Shown here in pieces: positions 55,687-64,000 of a stretch of 64,000 bases of DNA. The notes under the pieces are model-generated. The model saw nothing but the letters and a program-made list of their open reading frames with translations. It did no database searches and was not told the DNA's origin. Where the stretch lies: NCBI GenBank assembly GCA_039881045.1, contig JAYWVB010000004.1:496001-560000 (forward strand), given 5' to 3'. Both the position numbers and the translations under genes were made by a program. The stretch is from Chaetomium olivaceum. Lineage: Eukaryota; Ascomycota; Sordariomycetes; Sordariales; Chaetomiaceae. The first letter of the stretch is position 1; the number at the start of each line of letters is the position of its first letter.

Positions 55687-57210
55687 GCATGTCTGTCGAA
55701 ACGATCACAACCATCTCCCGACAACCAACGAGCCGATCCTAACGCGCAATGGCATCTCCTCGCAAGAACTAGAACAACTTCCCGAAGTTGCCACCCAGGC
55801 CTTCGAATCATGGCGCAAGACTTCGCTGCAGGAACGCAAAGACATTATCAAGAAGGCACTGAGCATTCTCGACAAGAAAAAGGGTGAGCTGGCTACGGAG
55901 CTCACGGTCCAGATGGGCCGCCCCATCGCTTACACGGGTGGGGAGGTCACGACAGCGTTGAAGAGAGCCGACTACCTCCTCAAGATTAGCGACGATGTGC
56001 TCCAGGATACACCGGGTGAGGCTGAGAAGGGCTTCAAGAGGTTCATTCGCAAGGTGCCCGTGGGGCCCGTCCTCATCATCTTTGCTTGGAACGTAGGTGC
56101 TAATGGAGGGGCGGCACACAAACAACAAAAGAACAATTGCTGACAAAACTACTATCAGTATCCGTATCTGATCCTCGTCAATGCCCTGATCCCGGCGCTC
56201 CTCAGCGGCAACTCGGTCATCCTCAAGCCGTCTCCCCAGACACCGACTATTGTCGAGCAGGTCGCCAAGGCCTTTACCGAAGCCGGCCTGCCCAACGGTG
56301 TCATTCAATATTTTCACTCCGGCTCGCCTACGATCATTGAGTCGATTGTGAGAAACCCAAAGATCGCTCTGGTTTGCTTCACTGGCTCCGTGGCTGGTGG
56401 CTTGGCTGTCCAGGGTGCGGCATCAGACCGCATTGTCAATGTTGGCCTAGAGCTTGGAGGAAAGGACCCGGCATACGTCCGTGAAGATGTCGATATTGTA
56501 TGGGCCGCCGGGGAAATTGTGGACGGTGCAGTGTTCAACTCAGGCCAAAGCTGCTGCTCGATAGAGCGCGTGTACGTGGCCGAGAAGATCCACGACGAAT
56601 TTGTCTCAGCGGTCCAAGACGTCCTGAAAGGATACAAGCTCGGCGACCCTCTAAACAAAGAAACACATCTCGGCCCAGTCGTCTCGAAGAGGTCTCAGGA
56701 GGCCATCGAGCAGCACATCAAGGACGCATTGGACAAGGGCGCCGTCAACGCCACCCCCGCCAATGAAACATTCAGCAAGCTCCCAGAGCGAGGGAACTTT
56801 GTCGCCCCGACGCTGCTGACAAATGTCACCCATGACATGAAAGTCATGAAGGACGAGACCTTTGGCCCCGTTATCCCAGTCATGAAAGTGAAAGGCGATG
56901 ACGAGGCCGTGAAACTGATGAACGACAGCGAGTTCGGCCTGACAGCCAGCATCTGGACAAAAGACACAGACAAGGGTTACGAACTATGTGATCAGGTTGA
57001 AGCTGGCACAGTCTTCGTCAATCGTTGCGATTTCCCGAGTCCTGTGAGTCAACGGCCGTTACCGTGGGCGTTGTGTCACTGCTAACAGACATGTAGGATT
57101 TGGCCTGGACGGGATGGAAGAACTCCGGAAAGGGTGTCACGTTGAGCAGATATGGCTTTGACCAATTCGTTAAGCTGAAGAGCTATCACTTGAAGGACTA
57201 TCCTAAATAG
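55687..57210 (+). CDS. NAD(P)-dependent aldehyde dehydrogenase, N-terminal frameshift
   Basis: ALDH-superfamily oxidoreductase. Exons about 55687-56092, 56159-57043 and 57097-57210, with introns of 66 and 53 bp (gtaggt..cag; gtgagt..tag). Motifs: FAWNYPYLILVN, catalytic Glu in LELGGKDPAYV, nucleophile in NSGQSCCSIER, then FGPVIPVM and KNSGKG; stop TAG 57208-57210. ATG 55687 reads MSVETITTIS then loses frame: a run of three Cs at about 55717 appears one base short, after which PTTNEPILTRNGIS continues in the open frame. Apart from this the enzyme is complete (about 470 residues). Specific substrate unknown; the layout is closest to ALDHs annotated for succinate-semialdehyde-type substrates. 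Confidence 0.9.
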
Positions 57211-57987
57211 TGAATCTAGGCTAGTGGCAGCCTGCACGTTGACGCAGGGAGGATTCCGGCAAGGGATATCGCCAATCGCACGCGACAGGTTTTAGACTAA
57301 TAACGTTGACAGCCAGTTCCAATGTTTTGAGGCACGTGAGGTTTTCAAATTGTCTTACCCAAAACCTCGACGATTGAGACACATTCCATGGTTATGGTTA
57401 AGGGGGGCGGAAACGGGCTGGGCCACGCCGGGATTCGCTTCCAACGGCCACTCACATTCCAACCTTGTCACCCTCCACCGTTTTTTTCGTAGGGAGCATC
57501 TTCCTACGGTATGAAACTGGCGATCTGATGGGGCGGTAATGTTCTTTGACATTTCCCGTCCTCCCTCGGCTATGCGCCCCAGCCTTTTCTTTGTCCGGAC
57601 CCGTCGTTGGCGGGTCATTTCTGCGAAACCTACGTACAAAAAGGTGAACCTTTGGCGAGCCGGAACTTTGATCAATGGGCTCATCCATCTTCTCTGCCGC
57701 TCCTTTGTTTCCTTAACCGTCGTCCTCGTAATCCGGTCCACACTGTCTTCGACTACCTCGGTGCTGTTCCTCTCGTTCCAGCCCGCCGGTGCCGTCTTCC
57801 AACCATTGCCGCTCCTTCGTCCCGTCTAGTCTCTCCAGACATCTTAACCTCGCTTGTCTCATCTGCTTCCGTCGTCTCGGTGGTATAGTAGCGGATTATA
57901 CCTTTTCTTGATATATTTCTCAAATACCTCTCGTCTCTTGTTCAGTTCTTTTTACAATTCACCCTAATTTATCACTCTTCCATCAAC
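57211..57987. other. Intergenic region with pyrimidine-rich leader
   Basis: 780 bp. The 3' part (57690-57985) is C/T-rich, as expected for a fungal 5' leader of the following gene. No coding match. Confidence 0.45.
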
Positions 57988-58935
57988 ATGGTAAATATGA
58001 CCGTCTACTCGGAAGTCAAGAGACTCTACTCGTCTCTGCAGGAAATGGTTGGTCTCCGCCGCAGGAAGCGCCAGCTGCAAATCGTACGTTCTTCCTGCAC
58101 TCCTCCAGCCTATTCACGGCGACTAATCTCCTCCAGTCCGAACCCTTTGACTTCAAAAGAGAAGCCACCATCATCCCAGGAATATCTGAAGACGAGTACG
58201 CCCCCACCTCCATCATCACCATCCCTAGTACACCCACAAGTAACCCCCAACTAACCCACCCCCTCTCCTCTCATCAGAATATCCGTCCTCCGCGAAAAAG
58301 CAGCCGCCTCCCGCCTCGGCATCGCCCACGCCGACACCTACAGCGACACCATCATGCCCCTCTCCCACTACAACAACCACCACCACCACCGACTCGTCCG
58401 CTCCCGCACCAGCGGCGGTCCTCTCTCCCTCTCCCCGACCCAGGGGCCGCCGCGCCTGTCCATCCCCATGCCCATCCCCATCCCGGGTGGGAACGGTTTG
58501 TCGTCGGCCTCGCGCCACGGGTCCGGCTCGTCGTCGGTTCGGAGCTGTAGTACCCTTGGCCCGGGGCCGGGGCGGCAGGGGTATCGTGGGCAGGGGGGGT
58601 TGCTAGGTGTTAGTCCTGCTGGGGGTGCGGAGCGGGTGTCGGTGTCGATGAATGATTTGGATTTGTTGCTGTTTGGGAACCCGTCGGGGATTTCTCACCA
58701 TCATCATGTGGCGGGAAATTCGGCCGTGGTAGGCGGGGCGGAGTTGGTGATGCCGCCTCTTGGGCCGGTGGTGTCGGCGAGGTCGGCGCTGACGGTGTCG
58801 CCGTTGGAGTTGGATGGGGAGTTGGGGGTGGTGGAGGGGTGGTTTGGGGGATGGAGTTTCAGTTTCAGATGGGCAGCCCGGTTAGTCCGTTGTCGCCGGC
58901 TTCGAGGGGGAAGAGGGGGCTGTGAAGGCTGTTAG
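57988..58935 (+). CDS. Hypothetical protein, low-complexity C-terminus
   Basis: No family recognised. Exons 57988-58083, 58137-58195, 58278-58935, with introns gtacgt..cag (53 bp) and gtacgc..cag (82 bp), all in frame; 270 residues. The N-terminal 70 residues look ordered (VYSEVKRLYSSLQEMVGLRR, EATIIPGISEDE, SVLREKAAASRLGIAHADTY). The rest is Ser/Gly/Pro/His-rich with MNDLDLLLFGNP. The final 35 residues in this frame are Trp/Arg/Gly-rich and unlikely. One frame over, FQMGSPVSPLSPASRGKRGL ending in TGA (about 58924) looks more natural, hinting at an indel in the G-rich stretch near 58830-58850. Confidence 0.6.
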
Positions 58936-59378
58936 GGGGGTAAAAAGGGATAGGGGTTTTAAGGTGGTTTTCTGGTTTATGTTGCCGGTATATGTCGCCA
59001 TCGAGGCCAAGTGGGTGGTTGTTCCGTTTTCTTTTTCATGGCATCTAATTTTGCCTGGGTTGCTGGTCTTTGGCGAAGGGTGAGGGAGTTAGGAATGAAC
59101 TGGGAAACCAAAAATGAGTTGGATCTAATAAAAAGCGTCTGGGACAGAGGGAAGGATTGTATCAGCAGATTGGAATTTGTGCTGCTGAGTGCAGGCATTT
59201 AGATTGGTAAAGTAATCACAAAAAACACTATCACCAACAGTATCAGGGAAAATAAACTGGTGGCTAGAATGTCTTGGTTGTATCCAAGAAACCCCATACC
59301 ATTCCAAGTTGTGCATCAAGTACCATATTGCTTTTGACACGGATCTATTTAGATGTTGATCCTCCTTCCTACCTCGGT
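58936..59378. other. Intergenic region
   Basis: About 440 bp between convergent genes; nothing recognised. Confidence 0.45.
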
Positions 59379-60847
59379 CTACTGAGCCCACAGCTTGAAC
59401 TCGCTGGGGTCTTCCATCCTGGCGCCCTCCGTCTCTCCCTTAACCTTCATCAGGCGCACCTGAATCTCGTGCCCCTTGCTCCACTCGCGCAAGAACGCTT
59501 TTACCCTCTCCTCCGTCTCCTCATCATCTCGCATCACCACCGCCGCGGCATCATACCCACCCGCGCCAGGCACCACACTCCCCAACACACCCTCCACCCC
59601 CTCCAACGCATCCAGCATCTCCTTCTGACTATCCGGCTCAATCGGCGCGCCACACTCCCTTCCCATCTCCCTCATCAAACCCCTAAACGGCTTCATCACC
59701 CGCCCAATCTCCTCCACCCTCCCCCCGCCCAACACCTCGGCCAACTCATCCACCTTCCCCTGCAACTTCTCATACACCCCCCGTGCAACCTCGGGATTCC
59801 CATCCCGCCACGCATGCACCTTCTTCACCATACTCACCGTCGCCGTCCCACAATCCACATCACACATGCGAATCGCCACCCCCTCCGGCAGACCCACCCC
59901 TTCCTTCTGCACCTCACAATCCCACCTCCCCTCCGCATCGTCCACCAACCCCGCCAACTTCTCCGCAAACCCGGCCTCCCCGGGCGCCGGCAGCGCCGCC
60001 AACAACGCCGGACTAAACCGCCGATAGACATTCGACCCATAGACTGCACTCGCAACGTCAAACCCGCTGCCGACTTTGCCCTGCGCGGCGCAGTGCGCAA
60101 CTTGGGCGAGGTTGTGCAGCGTGCGGCGGCCGGTCGACGTGGAGAGATTGAAAAGAGAGGGAGGCAGGTAGTGGGCTAGGAGGGAGGCGGTGAGGGAGGT
60201 GACGATGGCGGCGGAGGAGCCGAGGCCGGTTTTGTGCGCGTCGCGGAGGGTGGTGCCGAAATGCAGGAAGCGGGGGCGCGGGAGGTCGCCGGCGGAGGAG
60301 CTGGAGGAGGGTTGCTCGGTGGTGGTGGTGGTGGTGGTGGTGGTGCTGGGTTCCTTGGGCTTGGAGTAGTAGTCGTTGTCGGCCAGGACGAGGAGGGAGG
60401 CGGGCTCGAACCCGTGTGTGGCGCGGGTCCTGTCCACTTGGGAGATGTAGCTGAGCACGTAGCTGAGTGTAGTCTCTACAAAGTGGTTCGGGTCGACGGG
60501 GGTGCCCCTGTGATGTGTGTGAGTGGGAGTGTGACACTAAGAAAGAGTTGAGGGGACACTGACGACTGTAGCTGAGTGACCTTGATGCCACCGCCGTTTT
60601 CGGCAAGATGATAGCCATACTTCCAAGTGGCATTCAGAAATTGCGGGCTCTGCACAACAATTTCTCTGAGATGAACACCAGCGCTGGTGTGTATCTCCTG
60701 GGCAAGGACGTGGATGCGAGCACTTAAGCCAAAGACAAGACCTGTGTGTTTCCGGTCGAGGACAATGTAGCCTCCGGCTAGAAGCACCTTTCCGGGAGCC
60801 GACACGACGACAGTGCGGTCTCCCGGTTTGTCAGAACTGCCAGCCAT
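59379..60847 (-). CDS. ERG8: Phosphomevalonate kinase
   Basis: GHMP kinase converting mevalonate-5-phosphate to the diphosphate in sterol/isoprenoid synthesis. Exons 60847-60564 and 60507-59379 (56-bp intron gtcagt..cag); 470 residues, frame intact. N-terminal motif SAPGKVLLAGGYIVLD, QSPQFLNATWKYGY, NHFVETTLSYVLSYI, GHMP ATP loop KTGLGSSAAIVTSL, then GKVGSGFDVASAVYGS and C-terminal VPGAGGYDAAAVV. A poly-Thr insertion (ACC microsatellite, about 60322-60346) lies in the lid region and probably varies between strains. Confidence 0.96.
60322..60346 (+). repeat. GGT microsatellite inside ERG8
   Basis: About eight GGT units in phase with the reading frame, encoding poly-Thr on the minus strand. 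Confidence 0.8.
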
Positions 60848-63462
60848 TTTATTTTGTTTCCCAAAAAGAAAACAGTTGAAGATGTGGCGATGCTTCTCAG
60901 ATTCAGGAGGTAAACAAGGGACTTGGGGAATATGTAATTGGGAAGAAAAGAGAAAGAGGATAGGAGCCACGCCAGAGGACAAACAAGGCAACTTATCACA
61001 ATACTGATAGTGGCTGTTTTGGATTCAACCAGCCCTGTTTAACGTAGCTGCAAGCCGACTTGTCCTTTTTTTGAGCTCCGGATCTGTGCCATGAAGCTTC
61101 TCTTGACCCTGAGCGAGGGGTAAATTGACCGCTTGCGGGGCGGGGACCTGTGGAAATGCGGGGCGCTCAGACGCCTCCATGACAAGCACTCAGCTCCAGC
61201 CAGCTCTGGTCCATTTTTACATGAGGCGGAGCTGAATGGGTTGAAGGGGATCTGCATTGACAGAGAACTTTGTATGCGCCGCCCACTTACTCAGCGGAGC
61301 TCGAAGATGCAAGACACAAGCAACGGGGAACGCAGGAATCCGGTATGCGCCGGCTGTTGCCATCGGGTTTCTTGTGCTGTCGAGACATCTTTACAGAAGA
61401 AGCAAAGACTTGCTGCAAGCGCTTTCTCTGGTCTCGACCTAGAGACGGGTAATTGTGACTCGAGCTTTACCAGGGCGGTGGAAGTGGAGGTGTATCGCGT
61501 GTTTAAATTCGAGACGACGAGGTCGATCTCACTCACGTCACACTTTACATAGTAAGCCAACCGACGAGGTACGGAGGAAACGGGCATAGCCAGTCTGCCG
61601 GTGATCGAACCGAGGGAGCGGGCTGGGGATGTGGGTCGGCATGTCGGGTCCGATCCTTATGTCCATGGCTCACGGCGCCGGGCCGGTGCATGGGTTTGCT
61701 CAGCCCGGCTGCGACGGCAAACTGTCTCGTCACGGTAAATTCTCGTCGGCTCAGGCACATGTGACCTTTCCTAAGGCACCCCACCCATCCTTCCTCTTTC
61801 AGGTCGACGATCTGATAATTTAAATCGCGGCACGGCTAAGCCTTTTCTGCCTGAAATTCGAGGTCATCTGCATGGCACAATTTTTCAAGCCATGGAAAGA
61901 AGACATTTTGACCACCCGTGGCTCTGGACCCGCCGCAAGGACAACACACACTGTTTGTTACCTTTCGCTGAAACCGACATACATACATAGGACATGATAC
62001 CGATGCAAATGGGATAGCGGTTTAACCCTAATGCTTAATCGGGGATAGGTAGCGACCCACTGGGGATACTCCACCAAGAAGTGGCCCGCGGGTCTCGAAC
62101 GAGTGGGAATGGGAAGTTCAAGTTTCGCTGTGTTTCCTTTTCTTGCTTTTGGTCTTCGGGTGTTCGAGAATTTTCTCATTTCCCCAAGCGACAACCCTGC
62201 CCGTCAATTGAGCGTGGCCCGTGGACAGGCACCAGTTCCCAGCCAGCCGGTGACGGGTTGACGGGTTGATTTGCTCCGCAATTTGCTGTCGGGGTTCAGC
62301 AAGTGCGAGTTCCGAGTCCTCGGTCTGTTAGCTGAGCGAAAAACCCGTTGGCTCGGCCAAGTATTTCCAAGCATTCTTGACCGGTCGAGGGACTTTGTGA
62401 CGGTTGCAGCACTAACAGACTAACTAGCAGTCCGGGCACTGGCAAACCCCGTGTGCCCCAGGGCGGGAACTGCATTGCCGACCCCACACCATCCTCCACG
62501 CCCCTGTGTCCGGTTTCTCTTCGTTTTTTTGACGTGGCCCGGAGCAAGCCCCGCTCAGCCCGCCTCCGAGGCATCCGCCACGGGGGCTACATTCGTCATC
62601 CCAGGGAATCCAGGCGGAAGGATGCCGTTGACACGAGGCAGATATGGGGGGGCAGCTGAGGCACGAATCTCACGAAATGGCTGGGAGCAGCAAGACACAC
62701 GCATCCTCATCGGACCCGACCCGCCATCTGTCCTCTTACTTGTAGAGGGGTACTCAACGGAGATAACGTCGGCCGCCGACACTGCGAGACTGACGCAGCA
62801 CAGAAGGAGAGAAAGAGGTACGTACCTATTGAATGTAGAAATTGCTTCAGTTCTGTACCATCGCTGGATAATGATACCGCATGGAAGAGCTTCCTGTATC
62901 TCTTTGTAGGAAAGCAAGATGTTGTGTTGAAAACCAAGCAACCATGGACTTCCCTGCGTGTTAATCGAGATGGAGCCGTCTGGTTTGATGTTGCCTCTGA
63001 CTAAGTGAGCTTCCGAGTCCACCCGCCGCGGGAGAAAAAGTTTCGCGCGAAATATCCATGCCCGCCAATCCGTTTTAGCTCCGGCCCAGGAAACAATTGA
63101 GCTGCGTAACCCCGTCCATATTTGACGGCCACACTCCCACATTCCCACCCTCCCCTCGCCTTGACTATTCCAAACCTCCAAATTTCTCAATCACCATTCC
63201 AGGTAGCGCGTTTGTTTGACGGCCTTGTCGTCAAATGAACCTGCAAGTGCGCATCACTCAATCTCCCCTTGTAAGTCCTGACCCATGCATCATCCATTTT
63301 CTCCAATTCCCCCATTCCATGTCCAAGTCGCGTGTGCCACTCCTGCCTCGTTCCGTGCGAGTGCGGCATGAACAACAGATGGACCGTTCACGACTACGTC
63401 AGAGCAACCTACTAACCCTTTTTCTTCCCGATTAGAACCCCTTCCACCCAGGTGTTTCCTAA
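60848..63462. other. Long intergenic region
   Basis: About 2.6 kb. No domain, tRNA or repeat recognised in any frame; several 60-150-codon frames look random. The last 300 bases are the likely promoter of the gene at 63463. Confidence 0.45.
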
Positions 63463-64000
63463 ATGCCCTCCGTTTACTCGTCGGTTTTCCAGAGCTTTAT
63501 CCGACAAGGATTTACAAAGTCTTTCACCCACGGCTACGCCCAATCGGTCGTCGCTGCCACTCACCCTCATGTTTTAAACGCACAGAACCGGCCGTCGTTT
63601 GCGCGGCGGCGCAATGCCGCCCGCGTCGGCCGTCTCGCCAGCCTCGGGCTCCAGTCTGCCTTCCACACTTCTAGCCTCCCGGCTGCTGGCTCGATAGAGC
63701 AGCGCCCTGACAAGGCTGGGAGCCATGGCGGGCTGGATGCCTACTTTGAGCAGCTGCAAAAGTCCGAGGACGGCACCGAAATCGACCAGGAGTGGGTTCA
63801 GTTTCAGTTCCCGAAGCCCATCGAGTGGAAGCCGACAACAGCTTCTGTCCTCGTCGGCTCCGATGCCAAGACCCTCGCCCTCGATGCTGAAGAATCTGCC
63901 ACTACCCACGATGATGTCTCGACAACGCCCGCCGTCCCGCCAGAGGCCGAGGCAGCGCTAGCCCACATCGACGCCGCGATCGAACGGGAGATCGAGGCCC
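63463..64000 (+). CDS. Hypothetical, probably mitochondrial, protein (cut by window end)
   Basis: ATG 63463, open for 179 codons to the window edge with GC-rich third positions. The N-terminus is rich in Ser, Arg and Ala without acidic residues for about 90 residues (SVFQSFIRQGFTKS; RRRNAARVGRLAS; QSAFHTSSLPA), as in mitochondrial presequences. It then reads GGLDAYFEQLQKSEDGTEID and WVQFQFPKPIEWKP, which looks conserved. Beyond, it becomes acidic/Ala-rich. The family cannot be named from this part; a mitochondrial PPR-type or assembly protein is one possibility. Confidence 0.7.
   Translation, partial: MPSVYSSVFQSFIRQGFTKSFTHGYAQSVVAATHPHVLNAQNRPSFARRRNAARVGRLASLGLQSAFHTSSLPAAGSIEQRPDKAGSHGGLDAYFEQLQKSEDGTEIDQEWVQFQFPKPIEWKPTTASVLVGSDAKTLALDAEESATTHDDVSTTPAVPPEAEAALAHIDAAIEREIEA

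Noticed and set aside
1..64000. CRISPR arrays, bacterial operons, phage or viral genes
   Set aside because: None seen; spliced fungal genes throughout.

Overview
The window is nuclear DNA of a filamentous ascomycete, most likely a sordariomycete (Sordariales/Chaetomiaceae-like). Evidence: short 48-90 bp GT-AG introns with CTAAC/CTGAC branch points in most genes, GC-rich third codon positions, intron-containing tRNA genes, and a fungal repertoire (Zn2Cys6 factor, HET proteins, UstYa-like protein, NLP, GH16, Asa1, Erg8, Esf2, Nmd3). There is no bacterial or viral backbone.

Layout. 0-16 kb is mostly housekeeping: a low-complexity protein, tRNA-Leu(CAG), a broken S10 carboxypeptidase, pantothenate synthetase, tRNA-Arg(ACG), RNase P/MRP subunit Pop4, an unknown protein, a GPAT/DHAPAT-like acyltransferase ending in a PTS1-like tripeptide, and Asa1. 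16.9-18.2 kb is an MDR oxidoreductase. 19-44 kb is an accessory region. It holds two related small secreted Cys-rich proteins flanking a GH16 glucanase, a UstYa/DUF3328-like gene, a 544-bp inverted-repeat element, a methyltransferase remnant, a divergent MFS/ABC transporter pair, DUF6594 and HET remnants, an NLP, a solo element end, a HET-domain gene and a trypsin-like protease gene. 44-64 kb returns to conserved genes: a Zn2Cys6 regulator, HAD phosphatase, TTC1-like TPR protein (GC-AG intron), Nmd3, a hypothetical, Esf2, an aldehyde dehydrogenase, a hypothetical, phosphomevalonate kinase, about 2.6 kb without a gene, and the start of a probable mitochondrial protein.

A recurring oddity is that many otherwise well-conserved genes need one or more one- or two-base frame corrections (S10, panC, POP4, GH16, UstYa, MFS, ABC, HET, protease, ALDH), often in homopolymers. 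Others (GPAT, ASA1, MDR, Zn2Cys6, NMD3, ESF2, ERG8) read cleanly through all splice sites. Because genes expected to be needed (panC, POP4) are affected, base-calling indels are at least part of the cause. The accessory genes also show real decay (lost starts, internal deletion, in-frame stops).

How genes may work together: UstYa-like protein, methyltransferase remnant, MFS and ABC transporters look like a decayed secondary-metabolite (possibly ribosomal-peptide-type) locus. The HET-domain gene followed closely by a trypsin-like protease on the same strand is a candidate allorecognition/immunity-type pair. Secreted effectors (two small Cys-rich proteins, GH16, NLP) lie in the same repeat-bearing region.
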